The notes under the pieces were generated by a model. The model was not told where the DNA came from. It searched no databases and saw only the letters and a program-made list of their open reading frames with translations. From Nageia nagi (taxonomy: Eukaryota > Pinophyta), in contig JBITNC010000002.1 of the NCBI GenBank assembly GCA_050084985.1, positions 38,750,001 to 38,814,000 on the forward strand: a DNA stretch of 64,000 bases, given 5' to 3'. How positions within the stretch are numbered: position 1 is the first letter of the stretch; each line of letters begins with the position of its first letter. Of this stretch, positions 11,800-23,892 are shown piece after piece. The translations under genes were made by a program, and so were the position numbers.

Positions 11800-12880
11800 A
11801 TCAACATATGAACTTACCTCAATATCTTTGCATATAAGAACCATAGAATTAGTTTTCTCCTTATTCTTATGTTTATATGGACATAATTTTGGATGTAATT
11901 TTCATAATTTATCATCAATATGACCATCATTATCATAATGACTACAATGCCTACTATCACCTTCTTTCTTTGAAATATTAGTGGTCTTAGTTTGTTTCTC
12001 ACCTTTGCCTTTATCTTGTCCTCCCCTTGAATTAAAAGCCTTCTTGGATTCATCATATTATCTCTTTGCTTTACCATCTTCCTCTAAGTATTGCACTTGC
12101 ATACACACTTGATTAAGATTAGTAGGATTAAACAATATGATAGTCTTTTGCAAATGAATATGTAAACCTCCAATATACTTCATTAAAGTTTGAAATTTTT
12201 TAATGAAACCCAAAGTAAAGTAGCTTTTTTCCTAAATTTAGTAGTGTATTTTTAATTTTTTTTTCCTTTTTTTGTCTAAACAATTACCATTTCATCAATT
12301 ATTTGTTATGATTTTCTAATGGATAAAATTGATATCTTAATAACTCCTTAAATTCATTCTAAGAAGATATTTTTGATAAGTGTTCATGATTAAGAGTTTC
12401 TAGATGGATTTCCCACTAAACTAAAGCATGTCCACTCATCTTTAATCTAGAAAAAGAGATTTTATCAACATCATTTACAACACCATGAATTTTGAAATAA
12501 ACCTCCAATTGTTTCAACCAATTGTTCACCTTTTTTGCATCAACCTCTCTTCCAAAAGTAGGAATATCCATGTTGGCCTCCACCTTGAAGGGAAATTGAT
12601 TTAATGAAGATGATGAAATAGGTCTACCAACTACATCATGATATCTTTAATTAATATTTACATTTTCTCCAGCATCCAATAACTCAACCAACTGAGCTAA
12701 ATGAATCTCCATTTCCAAAAACATCCTTTCAAAATTAACATCCAACATGGTATGAATAATAGACTGTTGTTGCTTTGCATTATCCATTTTTGTTACTTTG
12801 CATCTTTGAATAATATCAAGATCCTCTAGAATCAACTTTGGTCTTTGAGATCTCCTCTCAAACATTAAAAACCATGCAGG
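11800..12880 (-). pseudogene. Gypsy gag with zinc-knuckle remnant
   Basis: The reading begins at about 12865 (MFERRSQRPKLILEDLD, with a coiled LxEMEIHLAQLVELL). It continues DIPTFGREVDAKKVNNWLKQ, LEVYFKIHGV, ISFSRLKMSGHAL-WE and FKELLRYQFYP, the gag core of plant gypsy elements. A degraded knuckle (CSHYDNDGHIDD) lies near 11950-11910. It sits just inside the 5' LTR, as expected. Stops at several points. Confidence 0.8.
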
Positions 12881-12949
12881 TGGTAGCGTGAAATTTCCAA
12901 AATTTTAAACCCAAATTTTGTGTACACAAGCCTTGATTCCACATGATCC

Positions 12950-13685
12950 ATAATTACTTGATGCGTATAGCATCCTTGGATCCTCACTTACATATTCAAA
13001 CAAAAATTATTCACCATTATGAGATCATACAATTGCATAAAAAATTTGAAATTTGCTCAATGTAAATCACAAAACACTAACAATCTCAAATACACAACAA
13101 GATTAATAAAATGATTTACCCTAGCTCACCCAATGTGGGATAATATAGAATGGAATTGGAGCCTTCTCTTCTCATTTTATATGGACATTACAATATTACA
13201 TGCATAGGAAAAATACCATCAACACAATAGCAATACAATATCTAATAATTATTGTAATTTCCTATAGAAAGAAAAAATAACCTCAAAACTACAAAATTAT
13301 GGAATGACTGTTGGTGTTCCTTCAAATATTACAATCCCAAAATCCTACAACTCTCTATTCTCTCTATATGGAATAAAAGAGTAGCATGCCCCTTAAATAA
13401 GCCTAGAATCATCTCCAAGATGCCAATTGAAGACATTGAACTTCTTAGCTACCCAAAATATCAATGTCTCTTCAACTTCCCTTACTGACTTGTTAAGGTA
13501 CACATTGTTAATGGCTTGAATAAAATATAACACAACATTGGTGGCATGGTTTTGTATGTTAATCAACTCCAAATTTCACTCTTCAACCTATTTCTAAGAA
13601 CATAACTCTGGAATGAGTACTGCTCTTGCAAAGATAACTTGACATGATTCAATTTAGATGAAAAAACTCCCTTAGATTCATGATT
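12950..13685 (-). repeat. 5' LTR of the minus-strand gypsy element
   Basis: Partner of the repeat at 1340-2035. Landmarks such as AAAAATTATTCACCATTATG and AGAGTAGCATGCCCCTTAAA recur at equal spacing. It contains an extra segment of about 50-60 bp near 13500-13550 that is missing from the other copy. The primer-binding site expected just below 12950 is not recognisable. Confidence 0.85.
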
Positions 13686-13689
13686 GCTT

Positions 13690-14050
13690 GCAAATAGGGA
13701 ATGATTGTTTGTATTTTATAAATTTACAAGTTTAACTTGAAAGGTAAAATTGAATTTCATTATGCTTTGAGATTGTTAATTATGTTCATTTCATAAGTTG
13801 CATTATCATTTTTATCTGATTAGGTTGCAAATAGAAATGTGCAATGGTGTACATGGTTTGTTGATTGTAATTTTGAAACTTGTACTTTGAAAATAAAATG
13901 AAAATTATATAAATACAATGGAGCAAACATGTAAACCATTCATTTAAATAAAAAAATATAAAATGCATTCATAAGTATACACAAGATTGGGAGCAAAAAA
14001 GAATAATATAATATATAAAAAAATGGGGCGGAACCATGTCTCAAAATACA
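13690..14050. other. AT-rich spacer
   Basis: No coding similarity or repeat was seen between the gypsy LTR and the next pseudogene. Confidence 0.4.
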
Positions 14051-14052
14051 TC

Positions 14053-15860
14053 CTAGTGGCATGCACTATTGCCACTATGCCCTACATCACTAGGCCTAGA
14101 ATTCCTTCTCAACCCACTACTATGCCCAGATATAGACATACCACCTAAAATGTCACTAAAGCTAATATTGTGCGAGTCTAATAAATCCTTGGCTCTCTCA
14201 TACTTCCTACTAAGTACAATGATATATATCTTGATTTTTCTTTTTGATTTTATCAATAATTTATTGGATAAAACCCCACTACTCATTGAGTGAAGATATA
14301 TCCACCCTCTCTTGTAGTCTTTTTAGAGACTACTCCATCTATCCTATCTTAGCATCCCTCACTATAAGAGTATTATATAGAGTAGATAGTTGTGATTCCA
14401 AGATTTGAACCCTTGGCTTAAAAGGCTTTGGGCTCTCCACCTCTGCCTCTAGGACAATAATCTAGGAAGAAGTCTCCCCTATAGAATACACAAATATCAT
14501 AAGTTAATTTTCCATAAATAGTTTAACCTAAAAATCAAAAGTGTCATAAACCAACAAGTATGAGATATGGTGTTACCTACTATAACAAGTGGTATTATCT
14601 CAATCAATACCTCAAATCTTGGTGCTGGTGTATATGAATGATCTTCTACTAGGATATCATGTGTGGGATTACCAATGTTCTATGGGTCCTCATCTAAAGA
14701 CCCCTATGAAGTTGTAGCCATCTCCTCATCCTCCTCCTCCTCATCCTCTTCCATGTCCAAAGTGGCTAGCTAAATAGTCTCCCACCATGCCATATAGCCC
14801 CTCACAATTACAAGAGCCATGGAGGTATCCTTAATGGGATCCATAGTTCAAGGCTACTCCTAGGTAGTATGCCATTTAGGCATAATTCATTCCCCTGGTA
14901 TGATATATCTCTCAATACTCTATCACATATAATATAATGAGGTACATCATAAAATCCCCTACCAAATCCCAAACTATCTAAGCACCCGTTGTTGTAGGTA
15001 CTACTCCATAAGCTTCCTCTAGTTCTAAAGAAATAAAGGTTGCTTGAACCAGACAAGCTGGTGGGCATCCCCCTCCCAAACAAAATTTGTATAGTAGACC
15101 CATACTAAGTCCTCAAAGATCTGATCTATTTCTTACCTCCTTGACTTTAAGGTTTATGGGTACCTATACCTAAGGTGTCTAGACACCCAACATATCAATA
15201 TAATGTCTAATGGATTCTACCTTTTCCTTTAGAGTCCAACTACCCGAATCATAACTATTTTCTCATAGGCCCACACTTATAATAGGCCAAAGTGAGAAAT
15301 GGTGATGTTGAACTTGTTAATGCATACAAAATTATGTAGATCTCTATACAAATATGCCAAAACTAAAGCATGTCCCCTTAGCAAAAATACCTTGTACTAT
15401 CCAAACCATGTTAAGAGGAAAGCTGAATTGCTCTTGTATAGACACAAGTAGGTACAAATACTAGAGATAATGAGAACCATCAAATATCAACTGGATAGGC
15501 AAATTTGCATATCTCAGATAAGTGGGATGCTCTATGATCCCAATCATGGTATCCCTCTCCTAGCAACCATGTCATAATACTTTATTTGTCTTCATTATTT
15601 GAAACCTCATCTTGATGGATAAGCTGAACCTAGATGAGAATCCCCCAAATCCTATATACATCTTGTAAAGTAACAATCATTTCACCTAGCGGTAGGTGAA
15701 AGTTATTTATGTCTAGGTCCCAATGCCTGCCAAGGTGGTAAGGCGCAGAAGGTCAAGTTGAACATGAACGATAATAGCAAGATCATTCAATGTTGATCGC
15801 ATGAGGATATAATCCTCATGATTGAACCTAGACCACTCTTTGGTCTTCTGCAAGGTAGTT
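14053..15860 (-). pseudogene. Plant mobile domain (MAIN-like) pseudogene
   Basis: The minus strand starts near 15850 with WSRFNHEDYILMRSTLNDLA and VHVQLDLLRLTTLAG. After a frameshift it reads NNFHLPLGEMIVTLQDVYR at about 15655-15712. The pattern of a leucine-rich start followed by F-H-L-P-x-GE-x-x-(I/V)-T-L-x-D-V is the hallmark of the plant mobile domain of MAIN/MAIL proteins and their transposon relatives. Further down, acidic and glycine-rich segments occur (DEEEEDEE near 14720), and the reading ends near 14053 with a Ser/Gly-rich tail. Stops and frameshifts are numerous. About 2.1 kb further on there is a plus-strand polypurine tract and LTR start, so it may be an antisense extra ORF of an LTR element. 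Confidence 0.6.
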
Positions 15861-18005
15861 GTTGATATGCATCACCCCTAATATTAATTTTATGATCCTT
15901 CAAAAAATAACAAATAAAATTCATATTAATAATCGAACAAAAGTAAAATATATGATAAAGATTTATAAAACTTATATGAAACCTTGAGAAATAAACATAA
16001 AATGCTTTGTTGGAGGCAAAACACAACATGAAATGGCTAAAAATAGGGAAACGTTAAGGTTTTGAATGGGTTAAGCATGGTAAAAGTTTGCAAAAGAAAT
16101 GAAAAGTTATGACATGCTCAAATGGTAGGCTATGAAGATACTTTGCCACATGCCCTTTCCACCCAGTTAGAGGACTCTCAAATGTGCACCATGCATCATC
16201 ATCCATGGGGGTAAGAAAGTTGAAATGAATTAATGATTGGGGGAAATGAGGATGCAGGTAATAAATGATAGGTCAAAGATCAATGAAAAGCTAGAGGAAT
16301 GGAGTTGTACCCTTTCCAAAACATGCTAGACAATAAAATGATCAAAAGTAATAAGATTAAATGATGGAAAAAGTCTATGAAAATCTTATTTTATTTATTT
16401 ATTCCTAAAACCCTAGGTAAACAAATGCACTTTCAAATGTCAAATCTAATAGAATGATGACTTGTGTGGGGGGAAATGCTTACAATTATTTTAATTGGTT
16501 GTGATTTATTTTTGAATAACCAATTCTACCAATTCCTTCAATTCTATGCCATCAATGGTGTTTGAAATGTCAAATTAAAGAATATCTATATGCATGACAC
16601 TCAAAAATGGTAAATCTAATGATGTTCAATGTTTACATTATGCATATGTAAAGAAATTATTGATTATGTTCCATTTTTCATGTTTATTTATATTAAATGG
16701 ATTCCATTAAGAGCATAATTTATGAAAAATTGGTAAATGTTTCAAGTGCTAAAGTCTAATTCAATTTTAACTTATTCAAAATAAATGCATAAAACTAGAT
16801 GCTAGATGATGAAAAAATGAGATTTTAATTGTCAAATTTAACTTAATTAAATGCATATGTGAAATTTTGATTTTTTCATAGATGCATATTTTTGGACTTA
16901 TCAATATCTGAAATTAAAGTGCTCAATGCCAATCGAATATGCTATTTTTTTGAACAATTAATTTTGTTATTATAATGTTGTTAATGATGTGATTGAAGTG
17001 AAGTTATGAATTTTTTCAAATGTTACTAATTTTATCATGATTATAATAAATCAAAATGATTAATATCATGCTTGTATGATCATTGCATAGACAAAAGGTA
17101 TAGAAGATCAAAATGAATCAAATCAATCATTCATGTGAAAAAATTTATGATATGAAAAATGGTCTTTCATGGATTTATGATGCAAAATTATTTATATTGC
17201 TATTAATGGAAAATGGTTCAAAATTGAAAACCTAATCTTATTATCTCCATGTTGTCAATGATGTATCTTTACTATAAATTCATTACAAATTAGGTATGTT
17301 TTCAATTCATTGAATATTTATTTGAAACTGCCTTTAGTTCTTAAAAATGTATTATAATGATAATGCTGAACAAAATTGCAAAATATATGATTACCAAATC
17401 ATACAAAATTAATTCAATGTGATCAAATATACAAAATTGATATGTTAGGCCAATAAATATTTGAATATTTGCTATTTTTATAAAAATCAAATGATATTAT
17501 CTCAATATTTTCAATGTTATGATAATGAATCTTTTCAAGGCCATGGTCACTCCATGAGTAAAATCTCTCAAATTATAGGTTATTCTAAGCTTGAGGCATC
17601 AAAATACCTCATTAGTTTGATAATCTTGGTTTAATATAACTATTAGTTACATCAACCATAGTAACACAATGAATAACATATTTATTTCATCCTTGATCTT
17701 TCAATTGATTATTCTTTCATGGGATGTGATTTATGGGGTATTATGTTGGATTATTCTCAAAAAGGTATTATCTAGGAAAGCAAGACACGAATAGAGGTGC
17801 TCTCCACATACAGGGATTTTGATTTTGGCTTGATTCCTTGAATAAGTTAAAGCAAGAGGAAATTCAAGACCAAATGGGGGTAGAAGACATATACTACACA
17901 ACATATAGATTGAAAAAGGGAATTCTACTTTACTAGTGAAAAGTTTCTTCTATTCTCTAAACTTCTTTGGATTATTTACTTTGAAATGCTTTTCATTTCA
18001 CATCT
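15861..18005. other. AT-rich sequence before a polypurine tract
   Basis: No protein motif is readable. About 15860-17780 is A/T-rich with short ATG-like repeats; 17780-18000 is a little richer in G and lies directly before the polypurine tract, so it is probably the 3' non-coding part of an LTR element. Confidence 0.4.
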
Positions 18006-18019
18006 AAAGAGGGGAAAAA
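18006..18019 (+). promoter_or_regulatory. Polypurine tract of an LTR element
   Basis: AAAGAGGGGAAAAA, all purine, followed at once by TGTAAATGCC, a plausible LTR 5' end. In LTR elements this tract primes plus-strand DNA synthesis directly before the 3' LTR. No matching upstream LTR was found in the window. Confidence 0.55.
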
Positions 18020-18860
18020 TGTAAATGCCTAAAAATTATTTATTATTTATTTAATAAATCATATTTAGATTTCCTAAATGATTTATTTCAATATTTCAAA
18101 TGTCAAGATAAAATTGATATTACAATCCAATGCCATGTGTTATGTTAAATGCTATATCATTTATCATAGTTTTATATTTTAAACTATCTTGAATACAACA
18201 ATGATTATATTATTGCTAGAGATTGACCTTCACTCCTTTCTATGTATTTGCAGGCTATATATGAGAGTAGAATAGGTTGACCTCAATAGATCAAACATTT
18301 TTGATATGATAATATTTCTGATAGGTAGTTATCTTCCACAATCTTCATTAAGCTATAGTGTCTTTCAATGCCATCTATTATGAGAAATTGTTATACCCTC
18401 AACTCTAAGCTCTGGAACTTCTTTGGTGCACATCATAATTCTACTTATTCCACATTGCTAATGGTGTGCATATTCTAGATTGAGGGTTCTTTATTTCGAT
18501 GGTCAAGCTGTTGATTCATGTACACAAAGATCCATTATGAACTCATCATGAATCCAATCCTAACCCTTTAGAAAATTATGACAATCATATATACTATTTT
18601 CCTCATATCTCATTCTAGCATTAGAACATAGAGATTTATACTAGGCATAAGTAACATCATGATCCTTTAAAAATTATCTAATTTATTTAATAAATGTGCT
18701 CTTTTATTATTTTGTTTCAAACTAATTAAATAATAACTTAAAATAGAATGCATTCTAATATTTAAACAAAATTCATTCTTCCATGTATTGGTAAATTTAT
18801 TACATTTTAGTTTAATCTAGATAATAAACATATTACTTAATTATTGAAAATTCAATTTAA
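18020..18860 (+). repeat. Putative 3' LTR, end not defined
   Basis: Begins TGTAAATGCCTAAAAATTAT after the polypurine tract. The body is AT-rich, with a few non-repetitive GC-richer patches near 18230-18290 and 18400-18500. Without the other LTR the end cannot be set; 18860 is only where the next ORF begins. Confidence 0.4.
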
Positions 18861-18879
18861 CTAAACTGATATGCCCACT

Positions 18880-19088
18880 AAGATGAGGTATTTGTAGCCT
18901 TGCAGCGTGATAAGATCCTAAAAATAATCCCAATTCCCAAACAAGAAGGCTTCACACAAATGGAGTTGACAATCTTTTTGTCCACCTTCAATGTCCACAA
19001 GAGGGCTCTGGAGGTACTCAAACACCAGAACCTAGACAAGCATACTTTTGTCCAAGTGACATACCCTATAGAGGATGCAGATGATTGA
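18880..19088 (+). CDS. Unidentified open segment, possible terminal exon
   Basis: Function unknown. After an in-frame stop at 18879-18881 the frame is open to TGA at 19086-19088. It has the composition of real coding DNA (KIIPIPKQEGFTQMEL, FNVHKRALEVLKHQ, TFVQVTYPIEDADD) in a neighbourhood where other frames are low-complexity AT. It has no ATG near its start, but a splice-acceptor-like CACTAAG ends at 18882, so it could be the last exon of a gene or a captured gene fragment. The opposite strand is also open over much of this stretch (18878-19096), which lowers certainty. No further exon was recognised upstream. Confidence 0.3.
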
Positions 19089-19089
19089 C

Positions 19090-20600
19090 ATGGCATGACA
19101 AACCATAATGTTTGATCCTTTTTTGTAAATATGTATCAAATGTCCAAATTTTGAAAATAAAAAATGTAAGATAGATTTTGAGCGCCCTCTAAAAAACATC
19201 CCCTTTAATAAATTTACCTTTACAAAAACAAAATGATATACCCACTCTTTCTTTTATTGCTGAAATAAATACAAATTTAATAAACATGTTCTCTACATAT
19301 TACACATACATATATGAAATCAGTTCACATAATAAACATATCTTTCTCTGAGATCTAGAGAGAAAAATATACTTAAATACCCTTATTATTTTATATGCAA
19401 TTTCTATACTTTATTAGGAAAGTGATTGGCTATTGTTTCACAATGAAACTCAACAACACAATCTTTTCTGATGTGATGCCATTATGTGCACTCATGAGTA
19501 AGTGTTTTACATACTTACAAAATCTATTATGCAATATAATAATGCTATATGATTTAAAGGCATATTTCAGCAAGTTAAATAATTACTTTTACTCCCATAG
19601 GCAATGAATCATTTTTAGTAGTGTTTACATGAAAATAGAAATATAGTCCATACATCTTTGGGTATTACTTTTCAATGATAGGAGAGGTCTAATATTTTGT
19701 TACCATATTTTGACTAAGTAAATTGATGAGCTAACACTTTGAACTTGATCATTTACCAATTGCAGAAGATATTATGTTCATTAAATTTAAAGCAGAATTG
19801 AGATTTCGATATAATGAACAATGGACGACTTTCCATTGTATGATTTGCATGAAAATCTTATTTAAAATGACAATATAAAAAGGTAATCTGAATCAATGCT
19901 AATATTTTCTCTTTTCTTTTCTTTTGACTAGAATCCAAACATTTCATTAACATGTTGTATAGAAAATGAACTGTTAGCATATGTGTTCATGAGCAAATGG
20001 ATTGTAAATCATGTCATACTCAATTAATTTGATTCAAAGTAAACAATATTCCTCTACATGAGTGATTGGCATGATCTAGTGCTATATGAAGATGAAATTC
20101 AAATCAGAGATAATATTCCTTTCTCATGTCATATATGACTTTAATATCATGTCATATGTAAAAGGAGAATATATTACTTTAATATCATGCAATATGTAAA
20201 TAGTTTATTAAATCTTCTACAATGTATTTTTTGGAACTACTATCGTGGGATTCATATGAGTAAAAGGAATGTAGAGCATGTTAAATTCAGATTTGAACTT
20301 TAATGCAGAACATATAACTTCCATTAGTAACATCCTATGTTTTATTTATAACATGAAGATGGACAATCTAAACAATTGTATCTAATTATATTTTTCCTTT
20401 AAGAAAAAGAAAGAGGTTATTAATATGCATCAGGTAAATGTATTTATGAAAATATGCATGTTATATGATAAGAATATTCAATAAGGTTATATTAACCTTC
20501 TAAATTAAATTTCTATGGAACACTATTGTAATTATTTTTCACCAGAGTAATTTAAAATAAAAAGATATATAATCACAATGCTTATAGCTCTATTCAACAT
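19090..20600. other. AT-rich, nothing recognised
   Basis: No protein motif, long ORF or clear direct repeat was seen. Short repeated phrases such as ATATCATGTCATATGTAAA and ATATCATGCAATATGTAAA occur at about 20138-20200. Confidence 0.4.
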
Positions 20601-20639
20601 CTTGTAGCTGATATAGATTGCGAAGGATATGAAATTGAT

Positions 20640-21250
20640 CAACTCAAATTTAGTTTATGTTACATAAATGCCTCGTAAAGGAATCCATTGGGTGCTAAGA
20701 AAATTATCTTTGCGATTGGATTTGCACGTAGTCTAGGGTCATAAGCACCCGCTATATGGTCATAGAGGAGTTGTGTGCTTATCACAACCGCCTACTTATA
20801 CGATTTGGGTCGGGATATTGTCCAACATTGGGGAAATTTGGCCATATGTCCTTCTCATTTGCCTTTGCCGTTAGTGCAAAAGGTAATTTTGGTATAAGTT
20901 AGGAGCCATATAATTTAATACAACCCCTATTTTTTATGAAGCAAGAAAAATAGCAGTGATACCATACTTCACAAATTTGAACCGGCCACTCTAGTCCAGC
21001 AGAGAATAACAGACACATCGTATACAATTATATTTGAATGAAATTGCATCAACTGACTTTAAAATTCAAGAACTACCACTATAACATGCAAGACAACTCA
21101 AGAAAATAATTCTGGAGGGATTTTGAGCTTACTTGAAAGCTTAACTCACTAGTTCTTCTACACTCCCGAATTCTTCTTCCTTGGTTCGCACGGGGTCTCT
21201 ATCCCTATTTATACCCTAAGATTGTCGGATGAAAATAAAGACATATAAAT
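20640..21250 (-). repeat. LTR-like fragment, minus strand
   Basis: This patch is clearly richer in G+C than its flanks. On the minus strand it has a TATA-like TATAAATAGGGATAG (21199-21213) and, about 240 bp further along that strand, TGGTATCACTGC (20953-20964), resembling the initiator-tRNA-Met primer site used by many plant LTR elements. A second LTR-like start, TGTTGGACAATATCCC, occurs at 20811-20826. Parts of more than one LTR may be joined here. No coding region follows. Confidence 0.35.
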
Positions 21251-22240
21251 GTGAGATTATCTAGTTGTGATCAAGATTCTATTTAATTCATAAATGTAGG
21301 AGGTATTGTGGGCGTCTAAGCTTTATTCTTTTTCTCTAATGAACCTTCGAAACAACATTCCTTATTCCTTTGATTTATTTTATTTATGCATGAAGTTTGG
21401 GCGAGGGACAGCTTGAGTGCGAGCATGTATTCGGGTTTGAATTCTTTATTAATTCTCATACCTAGGGTTTTCTCATCACTTTAAAATATTACTTCTATAC
21501 TATGCATCCTCCTACTGTGATTAGTCACTCACATAACATTAGAAGTTCAGAATATTAAATACTTCTTCATATGCTCTTGTGGTGTTTTTATCCATATGTT
21601 TTAATATTTAATATGATGTGAATTCTATATGCTAACATTAATATATTTTTACATGTTTCTAATGTTTGATATTTATTTCTTTGGTAACAAGTTTATTCAC
21701 ATGTAGGAGTATTTTAGTGATGTGAATATTCTTTTGAACATGTACTCATTATGATTTGATTGATGCATGTAGACTTATGAGATGCGTTCGAATTTAAGTA
21801 ATGTAATGCAGACAATGTTCAATAATATGTTCGAGAGGTGAGGTATCAATGATAATTTGAATATATACATGTGGAAAAGCTTGGATTAGAGAGAGCCCTT
21901 CCCCCTGACTGGCGCAAACTCTAGTCAATCCTTTCAGCTGATGTCAAGCTCTAAGTCTTCAACAATGAGGTTGAGGGCTATCTAATCACTCATCAACGTT
22001 CAGTGTTAAAAGAGACTAGTTTATGAGGTTGAATGACTCATCCTTGCAGAAGATGTTATACACTTCTATTTTATTCAGTTTTTTCTGTTATTTTGTTGGA
22101 TACTTTTGACCCTTTAACTTACTGCTTAAAATGTACTATTTTAAAATTCATCAACAAGATCTGTACATATATTGATGTTACGAATTTAATTGTACCATAC
22201 AAACATGTTACTCACATCCTATTTATCCAAAGTGCAAAAT
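21251..22240. other. Mixed AT-rich spacer
   Basis: No coding motif. A GC-richer patch at about 21890-22030 looks like retroelement debris but carries no recognisable domain. Confidence 0.35.
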
Positions 22241-23130
22241 AAATTTTTAACTAATATCTAAAACAGTGATCATCACATCCACTTATAGTCTCATTGTCTC
22301 AAGAATGCGATCCTCACGGGGTAGGCCACGATAGATGATGACTATGTCTACAATATAGAATGAGGAAAACATCGTGGGCCTATGACCCATTTGGGTGATT
22401 CCATACGTATGTATAACGGTGGAGATCTAGATCTAGAGAATATTAAGTCTGAACCATAGATTAGATTTAGAAAGTCATACAAGGAGAATGCCAGACCCAT
22501 TTGGGCATTCAAGGTCTGTATTAAGTTTGAGTTTTTGAGTATTAGGAAGTGCAAGTGTAGGTTTGGCAGTATTGTAAGACCTGAGAGTTTATGCTCGTCG
22601 CACACTGCTATTCTGTTAATAGGTATATGATATAAGAAAGACCTACAAGTTTATCCTCTTGGCACACTGTTATCCTGTAATAGGTATATGATATGAGAAG
22701 CCATGTCTGGCTAAGTTTGTAATAGAGGACACGAGCTTTGTGTCTACTTACACTTAGTTGATAGGCGGTATTCGAGGCTGTGAGTCTGATGGACAGAGTT
22801 GGGAGATGATCCCTCGTGAGTCTGTACGTTAGGTCGTCAAAGTAGTAGAATTAAGAGTGACAAGCACCAGTTCGTGTCTCTGGTATAGACTGAAGTCTCT
22901 CTGTAATTCGACATCAATGTATTTTTCTTTTCACTACACATTTTCATACAATTTAGCATAGGCTTTTGAGTTCACGGACATTATACCATGGCTTTTTGTT
23001 GTGTGTTAATTTGCTGGGAATTGGAAATCCTCTTTAAGGATCTGCACCGACTCCCACTGCGTTAAAATAGTTTTTGCGTTAAAGTTATTCTTGTGCTTAT
23101 GCTTATGAATCGAACAACATATTAAGTATA
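22241..23130 (+). repeat. GC-richer retroelement or LTR-like block
   Basis: This stretch has near-balanced base composition and no protein coding. It has an LTR-like character: TCTCTGTAATTCGACATC and a T-rich tract followed by non-coding text to about 23090. It holds a 62-bp tandem duplication (22577-22700). No partner copy was found in the window. Confidence 0.3.
22577..22700. repeat. 62-bp tandem duplication
   Basis: Copies at 22577-22638 and 22639-22700. Both start AGACCT and share the segment ending AATAGGTATATGATAT(A/G)AGAA. They differ at about ten positions, so the duplication is not recent. Confidence 0.85.
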
Positions 23131-23890
23131 TTAGAAACTTCTTTGACCATTTCCGTGAGATCAAGGACTTCAATTAATATTTTACTTTTTTTGATCTTTA
23201 TTGATCCAACTGCATCAAAATGAAGATATTGTGATTTTCATCATGAAGTTTAAATAAAAATCTTAACTTTTTAAATTAAAAAAAGAGTTCTTAAAATAGA
23301 ATAGGATAAAACTCTTGATTGGATGTAGAAAGCTTTAAATTTGTAATTCTTATATATCCAAAATTTGGGCAGTGATGAAGCACGAGGAAAGTTTATAATT
23401 CTGAGAAAGGGAGCAAGAAATGATAGCATGAAGTGTAATTCGAATTGTTCATTTTCAAGTTTTGTTTTAGGTTCGTTTATGTTAGGTGAGTTGTGTGTGA
23501 AATTTTTTCTTGTGAGACATAAGGGTTCAAATCTCTCCACCTATGAACGTAAAGAAGGTATGGAAAATCTATTCAATAGACAATGCAAATGCAATTCACA
23601 AAGTATTAAAATACTATTCAATAGAAAATACAAATACAATCTAGTCCCACAAAATGAATTTATGGAAGAGAACCCCTAAACGTGAAATCTATAAAAATAT
23701 TCCCCAACCTTGCAATAAACAAAATAATGCTTTACTCCACGACTGCTCTTTTAACAGTGCTGATAAATTCCAGCGTTTAGAACACCCTTGAAATCAAACA
23801 GAGAACCCAAAGGTTTCCATAAAGAGCCAAAATAGTTGTAAAAACCACTGAGAATTCAGAAATCTCATATTATATATGTACATAATGCAT
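23131..23890. other. Spacer with a short duplicated phrase
   Basis: No convincing gene. CTATTCAATAGACAATGCAA and CTATTCAATAGAAAATACAA recur about 50 bp apart (about 23570-23640). Open frames on both strands at 23271-23679 lack recognisable motifs. Confidence 0.35.
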
Positions 23891-23892
23891 TT

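Larger units (their letters stand above)
1340..13685 (-). mobile_element. Ty3/gypsy LTR retrotransposon, minus strand, interrupted by a LINE
   Basis: Two diverged direct repeats (about 1340-2035 and 12950-13685) flank a minus-strand series of gag, zinc knuckle, aspartic protease, RT, RNase H and integrase C-terminus in the usual Ty3/gypsy order. RT reads up to about 10600 and its continuation resumes at about 3570. About 7 kb of foreign DNA sits between (a LINE plus a decayed ORF). Most of the integrase core is deleted between RNase H and the IN C-terminal part near 2893. All domains carry stops and frameshifts, so the element is dead. Subtract the inserts and the host element is about 5.3 kb. 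Confidence 0.85.
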
